DNA of 64,000 nucleotides from Siccibacter turicensis LMG 23730. Its GTDB lineage: Bacteria; Pseudomonadota; Gammaproteobacteria; Enterobacterales; Enterobacteriaceae. Position 1 is the stretch's first letter. Every line of letters starts with the position of its first letter. Under the pieces are notes generated by a model. The model did not search any database, was not told the DNA's origin, and worked only from the letters and a program-made list of their open reading frames with translations. Shown piece by piece: positions 8,572-18,348 of this stretch. Location of the stretch: the NCBI RefSeq assembly GCF_000463155.2, contig NZ_AWFZ01000042.1:76281-140280 (forward strand), in the 5' to 3' direction. A program made the translations under genes and the position numbers.

Positions 8572-9486
8572 TCAGGATTTTTCTACGTCGCAGGGAACAA
8601 TCACCGGTTTGGCCGGCCAGAAGTATTTCCCCACCGTCACCAGCACCACGGCAAAAATAATCACCCCGAGCGCCACCCATTCCACCGTAGAAAGCACTTC
8701 GCCGGCAAATCCGGTGCCTAGCAGCACCGCCACCACCGGGTTAACGTAGGCGTAGCTGGTAGCGATAGCCGGTGAGACGTTGCGGATCAGGTACATATAG
8801 GCGTTGATGGCAATGATCGAGCCGAAAATCGCCAGATAGCCCACCGCGAGAAAGCCCGAGAGCGGCGGCATCGCGGTCAGCTTTTCACCGGAGATGAGCG
8901 AGGCGATCAGCAGCACAATACCGGCGGTCAGCATCTCGATGGCGCCGGCCATCATGCCTTGCGGCAGCGTGATGCGCGAACCGTAGACCGAACCAAACGC
9001 CCAGCTCAGCGAGCCGACCATGATCAGCAGCGCGCCCCACGGATTCCCGCTGAGGTTGCCCCCGCTGTTGAGCAGCACAATGCCCGCCAGACCAATGGCG
9101 ATGCCCACCCACTCAATTTTGCGCGTGTTGATACCGAAGAAGTAGCTGAAGCAGAGCGTGAACAGCGGCACGGTGGCCACGATCACCGCGGCAATGCCTG
9201 AGGGAACGTTCTGGTGTTCCGCCACGGTAACAAAGCCGTTGCCCACCGCCAGCAGCAGCACGCCGATCAGCGCCGCGTTCAGCAAAGGACGCAGGGGCGG
9301 AAGCCGGTGGCCGGTCAGCAGCAGGAAGGCCATCAGCAGCACGCCGGCGGATAAGAAGCGCACCCCGGCCATCATAAACGGCGGCCAGCTCTCGACGCCG
9401 ATGCGAATAACGAAATAGGTGGAACCCCAGATAATATAGAGCGCAAAGAGCGATCCAAAGAGCGGTAAAAATTTTGCGAAACGCAT
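8572..9486 (-). CDS. yedA: EamA/DMT-family exporter YedA
   Basis: A 304-residue inner-membrane protein with ten predicted helices in two EamA repeats (first near YIIWGSTYFVIRIGVESWPP, second near WGALLIMVGSLSWAFGSVYG). This is the drug/metabolite transporter architecture, and length and sequence match YedA. Members export metabolites such as amino acids; the YedA substrate is not well defined. The two repeats have the usual inverted topology, and the C terminus extends into a short hydrophilic tail. It is divergent from yedI, with a 173-bp shared upstream region. Confidence 0.9.
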   Translation of the reverse strand: MRFAKFLPLFGSLFALYIIWGSTYFVIRIGVESWPPFMMAGVRFLSAGVLLMAFLLLTGHRLPPLRPLLNAALIGVLLLAVGNGFVTVAEHQNVPSGIAAVIVATVPLFTLCFSYFFGINTRKIEWVGIAIGLAGIVLLNSGGNLSGNPWGALLIMVGSLSWAFGSVYGSRITLPQGMMAGAIEMLTAGIVLLIASLISGEKLTAMPPLSGFLAVGYLAIFGSIIAINAYMYLIRNVSPAIATSYAYVNPVVAVLLGTGFAGEVLSTVEWVALGVIIFAVVLVTVGKYFWPAKPVIVPCDVEKS

Positions 9487-9659
9487 ACTCCCTCACGACA
9501 CAAAACAAAGTGACCTTATAGTAATCATCAAAACTATCTCGCGGCGAGCGCTTTACCTGCTGTTCCTTGTTAAATATTTGTTGACAAAGCGTTTACATTT
9601 CCCGAAGTCCGCTTTTACTCCATACTATGATCTCTGTCACCAAAACAAAGGAAGAAACT

Positions 9660-10580
9660 GTGGCTGGAAGTAGCTTATTAACCTTGCTGGATGATATCGC
9701 CACGCTGCTGGATGATATTTCAATGATGGGGAAACTGGCGGCGAAGAAAACCGCCGGGGTGCTGGGGGACGACCTGTCACTCAACGCGCAGCAGGTGAGC
9801 GGGGTACGTGCCAACCGTGAGCTACCGGTGGTCTGGCGGGTGGCGATGGGGTCGTTTTTAAATAAGCTGATCCTGGTGCCGCTGGCGCTGGTGATTAGCG
9901 CCTTTGCGCCCTGGGCAATTACGCCGCTGCTGATGCTCGGCGGGGCGTTCCTGTGCTACGAAGGGGTAGAAAAGGTGGTGCATACCCTGCACGCCCGCAA
10001 GCATAAAGAGACGCCGGAGCAGCGCAAAGCGCGGCTGGACGAGCTGGCGAAGCAGGACCCGAAGGTGATGGAGCGCGACAAAATCAAAGGCGCTATTCGC
10101 ACCGATTTTATTCTGTCCGCGGAGATCGTCGCCATTACGCTCGGCATCGTGGCCGAGGCGCCGCTGCTGAATCAGGTGCTGGTGCTGTCGGGGATTGCCA
10201 TTCTGGTCACCATAGGGGTGTACGGACTGGTGGGGCTTATCGTCAAGCTGGACGATATCGGTTACTGGCTGGTGGAGCGCGGCTCGGCGATCGCCAGGGG
10301 GATCGGCAGGGGGCTGCTGTTTACCGCGCCGTGGTTGATGAAAGCGCTGTCGGTGCTCGGCACCCTGGCGATGTTCCTGGTTGGCGGCGGCATAGTGGTT
10401 CACGGGATCACCCCGCTGCACCATGCGATTGAGCACATGGCCCAGTCGCTGGGCGGCATCGGCGCGGCAGTGGTACCGACCCTGCTTAATCTGGTGCTGG
10501 GGTTCATCATCGGTGGCGTGGTGCTGCTGGCCGTAAACCTGATTGGACGGCTGCGTGGCAAGCCGGCACACCAGGATTAA
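9660..10580 (+). CDS. yedI: DUF808 inner-membrane protein YedI
   Basis: A 306-residue DUF808 protein closely matching E. coli YedI, including the N-terminal [18 protein letters not shown] and the glycine-rich helices [12 protein letters not shown] and LILGFIIGG-like [13 protein letters not shown]. It has about six hydrophobic segments. Function is unknown in the family. I chose GTG 9660, with a GGAAG-type ribosome-binding site upstream; translation from ATG 9627 would add eleven residues ([11 protein letters not shown]) absent from the family. Confidence 0.9.
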   Translation: MAGSSLLTLLDDIATLLDDISMMGKLAAKKTAGVLGDDLSLNAQQVSGVRANRELPVVWRVAMGSFLNKLILVPLALVISAFAPWAITPLLMLGGAFLCYEGVEKVVHTLHARKHKETPEQRKARLDELAKQDPKVMERDKIKGAIRTDFILSAEIVAITLGIVAEAPLLNQVLVLSGIAILVTIGVYGLVGLIVKLDDIGYWLVERGSAIARGIGRGLLFTAPWLMKALSVLGTLAMFLVGGGIVVHGITPLHHAIEHMAQSLGGIGAAVVPTLLNLVLGFIIGGVVLLAVNLIGRLRGKPAHQD

Positions 10581-10668
10581 TCTAATAGTGACCACCGCTG
10601 ACCAGGCAAAAATCATTCCTTATGACTATTCTGAAGAGGTTTTCACCGATGATTCAGGAGGCAACACA

Positions 10669-10848
10669 ATGAGCTTTGTGGTCAGCGATGAAGTTAAGCA
10701 TAAAAGCGGCGGGCAGCGCATGGTAGTGACGGGCTACGCCAGCGGCATGGTTGAATGTCGCTGGTACGACGGCTACGGCGTCCAGCGCGAAGCGTTTCGC
10801 GAGGATGAACTGGTTGCCCAGCAGCACCGTCAACCTCAGACTGCCTGA
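10669..10848 (+). CDS. yodC: Small DUF2158 protein YodC
   Basis: A 59-residue protein beginning MSFVVSDEVKHKSGG, with the YAS-MVECRWYDGYG core of the YodC/DUF2158 family, a small SH3-like fold. A strong GGAGG ribosome-binding site lies 6 bases before ATG 10669, so the longer upstream frame is not the real start. Function is unknown. It follows yedI by 88 bp and is closed by a strong terminator. Confidence 0.88.
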   Translation: MSFVVSDEVKHKSGGQRMVVTGYASGMVECRWYDGYGVQREAFREDELVAQQHRQPQTA

Positions 10849-10856
10849 CGCCCGAC

Positions 10857-10889
10857 ACTCCCCTCCCGCATGGCGAGGGGAGTTTTTTT
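10857..10889 (+). terminator. Terminator after yodC
   Basis: Stem ACTCCCCTC / GAGGGGAGT with a 9-base loop, followed by seven Ts (10883-10889). It lies 8 bp after the yodC stop. The next 250 bp before dgcQ hold no gene that I can support. Confidence 0.88.
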
Positions 10890-11139
10890 CCGCCCCTTCC
10901 GCCATTCCCCGCATTACGCTTTCCGGCCCGCTCGCCGTCCGGCGCAAATTACTTTACCCTTGCAGGCCTGCCACGGCCATTGAACGGTGGTAAAGGCAAG
11001 CCGCCATGTCTACAGTTTACCCATAACATACGCGGTGTACCCGCTCCCGCCGCGTTACGCTCACGGATATACTGTGACTTCCGCCGTCTGCCGCCTGGCA
11101 GATTAAGGGATGTAACCGAGCCTGTTCAGGGAGTCTTTC

Positions 11140-12813
11140 ATGCATGCTGCTACGCTCACCCGGAGAATGTTCTGGGGGCAGAGCCCGAAAAGGGTTGTCA
11201 ATCTCTGCTTTCTGGTGGTGCTGATTTGCTCTGCGCTCTTTACCTGGCGCGAACTGATAGTGCTGCAGCACGCCTACGCCACTTCCCAGCGCAATGGTCT
11301 GGAGAACGTGGCGATTGGCCTCGATCGCCATCTGCAGTTCAGCCTCGATAAGCTGCTGTTCTACCGCAACGCGATGCAGCTCGCGCTGGCCCAGCCGCTC
11401 AATACCGATATTTCGCGTCAAATGCTCGCCGACTTTGAGGCACAGCGTGATGAACATACCTGGCAGCTGCTGGGCAATAACCACCGCTCGATGCCGATGA
11501 ACGGTGTATCGGATGCCTTTGTTAACCAGAGCAAACTGCTGCACCGCGATGAGTCGCGCCTGGCCGGCGAGCTGAGCGCTGCGCTGGAGTTTGGCTATCT
11601 GATGCACCTCTCCGGCGGCGGCGGCGGCGGAAACGGCGAGCTGCAGCAGAGCAGCTGGTATACCTCTCGCGCCGGGTTCTTCATCGCCAGCGATATCGCA
11701 CCCGGCGCACCAGCGCTGCTTCCCGCCTATTATCATCAGGTCACCCGCCCGTGGTTCTTTGAGCAGTCACCGGAAAACAATCGGACGCGCGACGTGGTCT
11801 GGTTCTATCTGTACGATCCGGTTCGCAACGTGCAGACCCTTACCGCCAGCGTACCGCTCGATTATCAGCACTACTGGTACGGCGTGGTGGCGATGGATTT
11901 CCCGGTCGCCACCATTAACCGCTATCTGCAGCAGATCGTTGACGACGCGGACAAGGGCGAAGTCTACCTGTTCGACAGCCGCTTCAGGGCGATCGCGTCC
12001 TCGCAGGACGCCCCGGCGGCGGACACGCTGTTTGACTCGGTCGATATGGCGCGTCTGGCCGGGGAAGTAGAGAAGTCCAGCCAGGGCGGAATGCGGTTTG
12101 ATACGCGCTACGTCAGCTGGCAAAAACTCAACAACTTCAGCGGCGTGCTGATTAGCGTCCACTCCATCGAGCAGAGTATGCAGGCCGAATTCGGCACCAT
12201 TACCGTGGTTCTGATGGCGTTCTGGACGCTGTTTCTTGCCATGCTGCTGGTCTCGTGGCTGATGATCCGGCGTATGGTCGACAAAATGACCCAGCTTCAG
12301 AACAAGCTGACCTGGCAGGCCTGGTACGATCCCTTAACCCGGCTGTACAACCGCGGTGCGTTTTTCGAGCGCGCGCAGGTGCTGGTCGAGACGGCGGAAA
12401 AGCACCACGCCCCCTATTCGCTGATCCAGTTTGACCTGGACCACTTCAAGAGCATTAACGATCGTTACGGGCATCAGGCGGGGGACAGGGTGCTGCGCCA
12501 TGCGGGCACGCTGCTGGCGGCACTGCTGCGTGAGGGGGATATTGCCGGGCGCGTCGGCGGGGAGGAGTTTTGCGTACTGCTGCCAAATACCGAACTCAGC
12601 GAGGCGACGCAGTTTGCCGAGCGCGTCCGCGCCCGTCTTAACGCCCGTGAAATTTTGCTTAGCCCGACGACCTCTCTGCGCTTTAGCGCCTCGTTTGGCG
12701 TGAGCAGCAGCGCCGAGGCGGGCATCTATGCCTTTGAGAAACTTCAGGCCATCGCCGACGACCGCCTCTATAAAGCGAAACAGGGTGGACGCAATCAGGT
12801 GCGCGCCGACTGA
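11140..12813 (+). CDS. dgcQ: Membrane diguanylate cyclase DgcQ (YedQ)
   Basis: A 557-residue protein: transmembrane helix at about 18-40, a periplasmic sensor region (about 41-350; CHASE7-type in E. coli DgcQ), a second helix at about 355-377 and a cytoplasmic GGDEF domain (about 390-555). Active-site motifs are intact: FDLDHFKSINDRYGH and GGEEF at 473-477, with an RxxD inhibitory site (R464-D467) five residues before. It should make c-di-GMP, which favours cellulose/biofilm over motility. A run of six glycines at about 159-164, encoded by a GGC repeat, lies in the sensor region and may vary in length. The gene ends three bases from the stop of the convergent yedP. Confidence 0.93.
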   Translation: MHAATLTRRMFWGQSPKRVVNLCFLVVLICSALFTWRELIVLQHAYATSQRNGLENVAIGLDRHLQFSLDKLLFYRNAMQLALAQPLNTDISRQMLADFEAQRDEHTWQLLGNNHRSMPMNGVSDAFVNQSKLLHRDESRLAGELSAALEFGYLMHLSGGGGGGNGELQQSSWYTSRAGFFIASDIAPGAPALLPAYYHQVTRPWFFEQSPENNRTRDVVWFYLYDPVRNVQTLTASVPLDYQHYWYGVVAMDFPVATINRYLQQIVDDADKGEVYLFDSRFRAIASSQDAPAADTLFDSVDMARLAGEVEKSSQGGMRFDTRYVSWQKLNNFSGVLISVHSIEQSMQAEFGTITVVLMAFWTLFLAMLLVSWLMIRRMVDKMTQLQNKLTWQAWYDPLTRLYNRGAFFERAQVLVETAEKHHAPYSLIQFDLDHFKSINDRYGHQAGDRVLRHAGTLLAALLREGDIAGRVGGEEFCVLLPNTELSEATQFAERVRARLNAREILLSPTTSLRFSASFGVSSSAEAGIYAFEKLQAIADDRLYKAKQGGRNQVRAD

Positions 12814-12816
12814 GAT

Positions 12817-13632
12817 CTACTGCTCACCCAGGAAATGCGTCAGGCCTTCGCTCCAGCCGGCCGGGCCATACTCCGCGGTGCGGTAGACGCGTTCGGGCGT
12901 ATCCTGCTTGAGCGTCACCGCATTGCGGCTGTAGCCTTTTACCACCACGGCATAATCCGTCGCGTCAAGCAGCGGCGCATCCCCTGGCGCATCCCCCAGA
13001 CCGAGGGTGACCAGGTCGTTTCCGCGTCGCTGCCGGTACTGCTTCATTAGCCAGGCGATCGCCTGATCTTTGCCACCCTGCTGATCCAACACGTGCCAGA
13101 AGCGCCCGCCCTCAATCATCATCAGGCCATTCTCGCTGAGCGCGGCCGTGAAGGCGGCAAGCTGCGGGTCGGAGTCTCGCCAGATCAGGGTTTCGGAAGC
13201 CTCCTGAAGCTTTGCCAGCGCCGCCATTTTCGGTGTCAGGCCACTCCATTCGCTGAGCGTTTGCTCATCCACATCGCTGACGGTCGTGAATTTGTAGCCG
13301 TGAGTGTCACGCAGCTGCTCAAGCAGGGTGCGGATCTCCTCATGACGCGCCCCGGTAAGCAGGCGCGGATAATCCGGATGATCGCTCCAGCTGGCGTCCA
13401 GCGAGATGACGGCCCCGTTTTCGGCGATAAACGGCTGGCCGTCGAGCCCCAGCACTTTTTGCAGGCCGGTAAGCTCGGCGGCGGTTTTACTGCTGCACAG
13501 CACCACCGGCACCTGGTGTGCCTCCAGGCGGGTCAGCCACGCGCGCGCTGCGTCCCACTCATGGGTATTGTGATCGATAAGCGTACCGTCGACATCGGTA
13601 ATAACAACAAGGGAAGCAACTGACACAGGCAT
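12817..13632 (-). CDS. yedP: Mannosyl-3-phosphoglycerate phosphatase-like HAD protein YedP
   Basis: A 271-residue HAD-superfamily phosphatase of the MPGP/Cof type. Motif I is VVITDVDGTLIDHN (nucleophile D14, acid D16), motif II VVLCSSKTAAEL, motif III with a lysine near GGKDQAIAWL, and motif IV LGLGDAPGDAPLL. The family hydrolyses mannosyl-3-phosphoglycerate to mannosylglycerate, but enterobacteria usually lack the synthase, so the physiological substrate is uncertain. It is convergent with dgcQ, as in E. coli. Confidence 0.92.
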   Translation of the reverse strand: MPVSVASLVVITDVDGTLIDHNTHEWDAARAWLTRLEAHQVPVVLCSSKTAAELTGLQKVLGLDGQPFIAENGAVISLDASWSDHPDYPRLLTGARHEEIRTLLEQLRDTHGYKFTTVSDVDEQTLSEWSGLTPKMAALAKLQEASETLIWRDSDPQLAAFTAALSENGLMMIEGGRFWHVLDQQGGKDQAIAWLMKQYRQRRGNDLVTLGLGDAPGDAPLLDATDYAVVVKGYSRNAVTLKQDTPERVYRTAEYGPAGWSEGLTHFLGEQ

Positions 13633-13823
13633 GACGTAAGCTCCTTAATCATACGGGTGTAAAAGGGCAGGGCGGCGGTGACTTAGGATAAATCTCAAAA
13701 AATGGCGTTACGGAAAGGTGAAAAATTGGGATCGTTACCGCTCAGGCGGCAGAGGACGCGGGCTGTAGTTCTATTGATAAAATATATGCTTCCATAAGTC
13801 ATATTTCCCAAAACAATATATCC

Positions 13824-13852
13824 TTGTTATTAAAAAAAATTCCGGATATGTT
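13824..13852 (+). promoter_or_regulatory. dsrA promoter
   Basis: -35 TTGTTA (13824-13829), a 17-bp spacer containing an A-tract, and -10 TATGTT (13847-13852), placing initiation about five bases later at the mapped-equivalent 5' end of DsrA. In E. coli the dsrA promoter is activated at low temperature. Confidence 0.75.
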
Positions 13853-13856
13853 GATG

Positions 13857-13945
13857 CCCACATCGGATTTCCTGGTGTAACGAATTTTCAAGTGCTTCTT
13901 GCAAAAGCAAGTTTCATTCCCGGCCTCCCCGGCCGGGTTTTTTTT
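13857..13945 (+). ncRNA. dsrA: Regulatory small RNA DsrA
   Basis: About 88 nt matching E. coli DsrA (87 nt). The rpoS-pairing tract GATTTCCTGGTGTAACGAA is conserved, followed by AAGTGCTTCTTG, a small second hairpin (CTTGCAAAAGCAAG) and a terminator stem CCCGGC/GCCGGG ending in eight Ts. DsrA is an Hfq-dependent sRNA that opens the rpoS leader at low temperature and represses hns. The location between yedP and yodD is the E. coli one. Differences from E. coli: the central U-run is shorter (TTTTCAAG instead of TTTTTTAAG), and the hairpin-2 loop and the terminator stem are changed. Confidence 0.93.
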
Positions 13946-13969
13946 GCCTGAAATTCGCCTGCGCCGCCA

Positions 13970-14188
13970 TTAGCGATTCACTTCTGAGGCGCTGAAATCG
14001 CGAATATCCAGCTCGAATGCATCCGCCAGCTCGGTCCAGGTGTGATAGTCCCTGCCGTCGATGCTGACGCGCGCCGGCTCGTCCGGGCTGTCGGCCCGAC
14101 GTACTTCGCTTTCGCTAATTTCATTGATGGCGGCAAGCAGCGCGTCAACGTCAACGTTCACACCGCCCTGATCATTGGCTGTTTTCAT
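13970..14188 (-). CDS. yodD: Small stress-associated protein YodD
   Basis: A 72-residue acidic protein matching YodD, with the conserved core VDALLAAINEISESEV and the C-terminal tract YHTWTELADAFELDI. E. coli YodD is induced by peroxide, cadmium and acid; its molecular function is unknown. I chose ATG 14188 (MKTAND) because a GAGGTG ribosome-binding site sits just upstream; the alternative GTG start overlaps that site. It faces dsrA tail-to-tail. Confidence 0.88.
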   Translation of the reverse strand: MKTANDQGGVNVDVDALLAAINEISESEVRRADSPDEPARVSIDGRDYHTWTELADAFELDIRDFSASEVNR

Positions 14189-14227
14189 CTGCGACACCTC
14201 GCGTAATAAGCCTGCCTGTAAGTATAG

Positions 14228-14503
<276 letters not shown>

Positions 14504-14584
14504 CCGCCGCCCCCTCGCGCATGCCGGGGGGAAAGGCAGGCCAACGCCGATATAAGCGTCATAATAATAGGTATTCAGTATGAA

Positions 14585-14605
14585 TCTCTGACGGCACGTC
14601 AGAGA
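14585..14605. repeat. Perfect 9-bp hairpin between dsrB and rcsA
   Basis: TCTCTGACG / CGTCAGAGA with a 3-base loop, in the gap between two convergent genes. There is no U-run on either side, so it is at best a weak terminator or an mRNA 3' stabiliser for rcsA or dsrB. Confidence 0.5.
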
Positions 14606-14642
14606 TCGGCATAGCGTAGAGCGTGTAGGGTACAGGCGTAAA

Positions 14643-15266
14643 TTACCGCATATTCACAAAAATTCCGTTGGTCACATTATCCGTAAGCCTTACCACGTGA
14701 TATATGACTTGCTTATTATGCGTTTTAATTTTTCTTTTAATATTACCTTTGTGTGACGATACCGTTTTGGCCTTAATATTCATCTGATCGGAAATCTGAA
14801 TCGTATCCTGCCCCGACATCCACATTTTTAACATACTGGATTCAGTACGGCTTAACGAGAGTGTAGGGAGATTAATGTTTCCGGTACATTGCATATCTTT
14901 GGCGAGATAATCGCCCAATATATTATCCAGCGATTCCGGTTTTATCGATTTCGAGCTAATAAGTAAGTTCTTACGAACTAACAAATATTCGTCGAAATGG
15001 ATATTGGCAATCGCCATAAAGACGATAAACAGCGTATCGGGATGGCGGGTGATCACCTGCTTAATCCGCTCGCTGCTTTCCGGACAATGAATGAAACAGT
15101 CCTCATTAATAAACACTACATGGGGTTGTCGTACCCGGCACTCCTCAGCCAGTCCGTCCACACTTTCTACGTCACATATTTGCCGCTTCTTAACCCCCCG
15201 ACTGGCTAAGTAACCGGTCAGTCCAAGTCTGGTATAGCTGCATAAATCCATAATAATCGTTGACAT
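14643..15266 (-). CDS. rcsA: Capsule/colanic-acid co-activator RcsA
   Basis: A 207-residue LuxR-family regulator matching RcsA: N-terminal [15 protein letters not shown], and a C-terminal helix-turn-helix (about 135-200) with [16 protein letters not shown] and [18 protein letters not shown]. RcsA has no phosphorylatable receiver. It forms heterodimers with RcsB on RcsAB boxes to switch on exopolysaccharide genes and repress flhDC, and is degraded by Lon. It sits next to the flagellar cluster, as in E. coli. A candidate RcsAB box lies about 430 bp upstream of its start. Confidence 0.95.
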   Translation of the reverse strand: MSTIIMDLCSYTRLGLTGYLASRGVKKRQICDVESVDGLAEECRVRQPHVVFINEDCFIHCPESSERIKQVITRHPDTLFIVFMAIANIHFDEYLLVRKNLLISSKSIKPESLDNILGDYLAKDMQCTGNINLPTLSLSRTESSMLKMWMSGQDTIQISDQMNIKAKTVSSHKGNIKRKIKTHNKQVIYHVVRLTDNVTNGIFVNMR

Positions 15267-15723
15267 AGCAAACCCTCACTAAACGCGTTATCCATTAAAG
15301 CACAACGATATCTACCCTGAGCGCTCACCTGAGTTAGTCTGGCTTTTCACCTGAACGGCAGTACGGGACAACCACGAATTCTCTGCACGCGATCGACATA
15401 TATACCGCTTCGCTATTAATTATTACCGATTAACGGGAAGCGCTTCGGTAATCATTAAACACGCGCCATCAGTACATAAGCTGTTTCTTATGCAGAAGAC
15501 AATACAAACCTCGACCATTGCAAGGCATGTTAAAAACAGGGTGAAGACAATCAGGCGAACTCACTATCCCGTAAAGTTACGTATAATTTGCCAGGAATGT
15601 TCTCAAAGTAAAGTAAATGTTTAGTTATGTGAGTTCGCTAAAAAGTATTCAGCCCCGGTCTGTATAAGCTGGTGGGATGTCCTTAATAAAAATTTTAGGA
15701 TTATCCTCACGATGACAATACGA
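15267..15723. other. Long rcsA upstream region, no gene seen
   Basis: 457 bp between rcsA and the stop of fliR without a supportable gene. It is AT-rich in places and contains the candidate RcsAB box near the fliR end. In E. coli the rcsA promoter region is also long and is the target of H-NS silencing and RcsAB autoactivation; the same is inferred here. Confidence 0.6.
15695..15709 (-). promoter_or_regulatory. Candidate RcsAB box upstream of rcsA
   Basis: The minus strand reads TGAGGATAATCCTAA. Compared with the RcsAB consensus TAAGAATATTCCTA, 11 of 14 positions agree, including the spaced TCCTA half. Its location upstream of rcsA fits autoregulation, but it is far (about 430 bp) from the start codon. 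Confidence 0.5.
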
Positions 15724-16521
15724 TTATTGTGGAATTGGCGTAGAGGGAATTTCACTCACCAGACTGGCCAGTAAATCAAAGATTTCGCTGAAAAGATGTT
15801 CGCAGAAGGGGGCAATTAACGGCATCATCGCCGCCATTACCAGAATGCCGACCGTTAACGTAATCGGGAAGCCGATCACAAATACGGAGAGCTGGGGCGC
15901 CATACGGTTTAGCATTCCGAGGGCCAGGTTGAGCGTTAGCAGCAGGGTAATCAGCGGCAGCGCCAGCATCAGACCATTAATGAAGATCATCCCGCCAGCG
16001 CGCGTCAGCGCCAGAAACGCATTGCTGTTCATCGGCTCACCGCCAATCGGCAGGGTGTGAAAGGTGTCGACCAGCAGCGAAATCAGCCATAAATGCCCGT
16101 TGAAGGTCAAAAACAGCAGCATCGCCAGCATATCCATGAAGCGCGCCAGCACCGGCATGTTCAGCTTGGACGCCGGGTCCACGAAGGTGGCGAACGACAG
16201 CCCCATTTGCAGGCCGATCACTTCGCCTGCCATCCTGACCGCCGCAAACGCAAACTGCATGGTAAAGCCCAGCGCAATGCCGATTAAAATCTGCTGAATC
16301 GCAAGCCAGAAGCCCTGAGGCGAGAAAATGGTGACGCCGGTGGCAGGAAGGTTAGGGGCGATAATCACGGTAATCATGATCCCAAGCCCAATCTTGACGC
16401 GCTTGGGGATCATACGTTCACTCAGGATAGGCGCGGTGGAGATCAGCGCCAGCACGCGCAGCAGCGGCCAGAAGTAGAGGCTCAGCCAGTGGAGCCATTG
16501 ATCGCTGGTAACCTGAAACAT
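15724..16521 (-). CDS. fliR: Flagellar export gate protein FliR
   Basis: A 265-residue polytopic inner-membrane protein. FliR with FliP and FliQ forms the helical export gate of the flagellar type III apparatus. Recognisable tracts are [41 protein letters not shown] and the tail [17 protein letters not shown]. The length is normal. It is the last gene of the fliLMNOPQR operon and starts 10 bp after fliQ. Confidence 0.95.
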   Translation of the reverse strand: MFQVTSDQWLHWLSLYFWPLLRVLALISTAPILSERMIPKRVKIGLGIMITVIIAPNLPATGVTIFSPQGFWLAIQQILIGIALGFTMQFAFAAVRMAGEVIGLQMGLSFATFVDPASKLNMPVLARFMDMLAMLLFLTFNGHLWLISLLVDTFHTLPIGGEPMNSNAFLALTRAGGMIFINGLMLALPLITLLLTLNLALGMLNRMAPQLSVFVIGFPITLTVGILVMAAMMPLIAPFCEHLFSEIFDLLASLVSEIPSTPIPQ

Positions 16522-16531
16522 GCCTGAGGGG

Positions 16532-16801
16532 TTATCCGATGATGTACGGCAGACGGGTAAACAGCGTGCGCACGTAGTCGAGCAGCAGGTTGAGCATCCA
16601 CGGGCCGGCGACGATAATCGCGCAGACCACAGCCAGAATTTTCGGAATGAACGAGAGCGTCATTTCGTTTATCTGGGTGGCGGCCTGCAAAATGCTGATG
16701 ATAAGACCGGTTATCAGCGACACCAGCAGCAGCGGTGCGGCCAGCGACAGGGCGACTTTCATCGCCTCGGTTCCCATCATCATTACCGATTCAGGCGTCA
16801 T
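16532..16801 (-). CDS. fliQ: Flagellar export gate protein FliQ
   Basis: An 89-residue protein with two transmembrane helices and the family opening [18 protein letters not shown]. Four copies of FliQ wrap the FliP/FliR core of the export gate. Conserved tracts [14 protein letters not shown] and the glycine-rich first helix are present. It follows fliP by 12 bp within the operon. Confidence 0.95.
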   Translation of the reverse strand: MTPESVMMMGTEAMKVALSLAAPLLLVSLITGLIISILQAATQINEMTLSFIPKILAVVCAIIVAGPWMLNLLLDYVRTLFTRLPYIIG

Positions 16802-16813
16802 TGCGCACCTCGA

Positions 16814-17551
16814 TTAACTGTAGAAACTTTGCGCAAGCGACCCGACCAGCAGCTGCCAGCCGTCCACCAGTACAAATAGCATGAGCTTAAAGGGCAGGGC
16901 GATGGTGGCCGGAGGTACCATCATCATACCCAGCGCCATCAGTACGCTGGCGATGACCAGGTCGATGATGAGGAACGGGATAAACACGGTAAAACCAATC
17001 TGGAACGCGGTTTTCAGCTCGCTGGTGACGTAGGCCGGGAGCAGAATGCGCATCGGCACCGCTTCCGGGCCGGCCAGCGGGCCGGTATTGGCCAGACGGG
17101 CAAACAGCGCCAGATCGGCTTCGCGGGTCTGACGCATCATAAACTCACGCAGCGGCTGTGCGCCGCGCTCCAGCGCCACGTCCATGGAGATTTTGTCTTC
17201 GGCAAACGGCTGGTAGGCATCGGTATAAATTTTGTCGAACACCGGGGCCATGATGAAGAAGGTCAGAAACAGCGACAGCCCAACCATCACCTGGTTCGGC
17301 GGCGCAGAAGGCGTACCGAGCGCGTTTCGCAGCAGGCCAAAGACGATAATGATGCGCGTAAAGCTGGTCATCATCAGCAGAATCGCCGGGATAAAGGTCA
17401 GCGAGGTGATAAACACCAGCGTCTGCACCGGCAGCGACCAGCTCTGACCGCCGCCCGCCAGCGGTTGGCTGATAAGCCCCGGCAGCTGAGCGAAAGCCGC
17501 AGGCGCGATGCCCAGCAGCGCGAGCAACGAGAGGGAAAGCAAGCGACGCAT
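16814..17551 (-). CDS. fliP: Flagellar export gate protein FliP
   Basis: A 245-residue protein with a cleavable signal-like N terminus ([21 protein letters not shown]) and four membrane segments. Signature tracts are [36 protein letters not shown] and [19 protein letters not shown]. FliP pentamers form the core of the export gate. Its start codon overlaps the fliO stop by one base, so translation is probably coupled. Confidence 0.96.
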   Translation of the reverse strand: MRRLLSLSLLALLGIAPAAFAQLPGLISQPLAGGGQSWSLPVQTLVFITSLTFIPAILLMMTSFTRIIIVFGLLRNALGTPSAPPNQVMVGLSLFLTFFIMAPVFDKIYTDAYQPFAEDKISMDVALERGAQPLREFMMRQTREADLALFARLANTGPLAGPEAVPMRILLPAYVTSELKTAFQIGFTVFIPFLIIDLVIASVLMALGMMMVPPATIALPFKLMLFVLVDGWQLLVGSLAQSFYS

Positions 17552-17937
17552 CAGGATCTCCCGTTACGCTTAAGCAGATTTTTTAACAGGGTCTGGAATT
17601 CCGGGCCGGCAGGCTCGGCGGGCTGCGTCTCATCGACGGCCAGCGGGGGCAGCGTATGCAGGGCGGTGATCTGTGTTGGGGTCACGCCCAGCACCAGCCG
17701 CGCATCCTGAACGTCAACGATAACAATACGTTCCCGGGGACCGACGCTGATGCTGGCGCTGATGTTCAGATCGCGACTGCTGCCCCGTTTAGGGGCAAAG
17801 CCGACGCGTTTAGCGACCCAGGCCGCGAGAAGAATAAACAGAATAATGACGGTCAGCGCACCGCTCACCTGAATCAGTGGCGATCCGGACGAGGCGGTGC
17901 TGTCCGGCTGTGTCACGCTTGCCTGGGTTTTCATCAA
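17551..17937 (-). CDS. fliO: Flagellar export assembly factor FliO
   Basis: A 128-residue bitopic membrane protein: short N-terminal tail, one helix (about 25-45, [20 protein letters not shown]) and a cytoplasmic domain with the tract [25 protein letters not shown]. FliO is needed to assemble FliP into the gate but is not part of the finished structure. It abuts fliN directly. The family is the least conserved of the export genes, and identification rests on position and the cytoplasmic domain. Confidence 0.93.
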   Translation of the reverse strand: MMKTQASVTQPDSTASSGSPLIQVSGALTVIILFILLAAWVAKRVGFAPKRGSSRDLNISASISVGPRERIVIVDVQDARLVLGVTPTQITALHTLPPLAVDETQPAEPAGPEFQTLLKNLLKRNGRS

Positions 17938-18348
17938 TTAACGGCTCAGGCGACGCATGCGCTCAGAAGGGGTGATGATATCGGTAATGCGCACGCCGTA
18001 TTTATCTGCCACTACCACCACTTCGCCCTGGGCGATGAGGTAGCCGTTGATCAGAATATCCAGCGGTTCACCGGCCAGACCGTCCAGCGCCACCACTGAC
18101 CCCTGGGTCAGACGCAGCAGCTCTTTGATGGTCATACGGGTACGGCCCAGTTCAACGGTCAGCTTGACCGGGATATCCATAATCAGATCGATATCCTGGA
18201 GTGAACCCGCAACGTCGCCACCGTCCATCTGACGGAAAATATTGTCGGCGCTGCTTTTACCGGCCGCTTTCTGTTCACCTAACGCGTCAGCCCACAGATC
18301 GTCCACTGAGCCTGCGTTGTCGTCGGACGGATTGTTAATGTCACTCAT
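17938..18348 (-). CDS. fliN: Flagellar switch protein FliN
   Basis: A 136-residue C-ring protein. The N-terminal part is acidic and variable; the C-terminal SpoA domain (about 55-132) contains MDIPVKLTVELGRTRMTIKELL and EPLDILINGYLIAQGEVVV. FliN forms the lower C-ring with FliM, takes part in direction switching and docks FliH-FliI. Its start overlaps the fliM stop by four bases (ATGA). Confidence 0.96.
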   Translation of the reverse strand: MSDINNPSDDNAGSVDDLWADALGEQKAAGKSSADNIFRQMDGGDVAGSLQDIDLIMDIPVKLTVELGRTRMTIKELLRLTQGSVVALDGLAGEPLDILINGYLIAQGEVVVVADKYGVRITDIITPSERMRRLSR

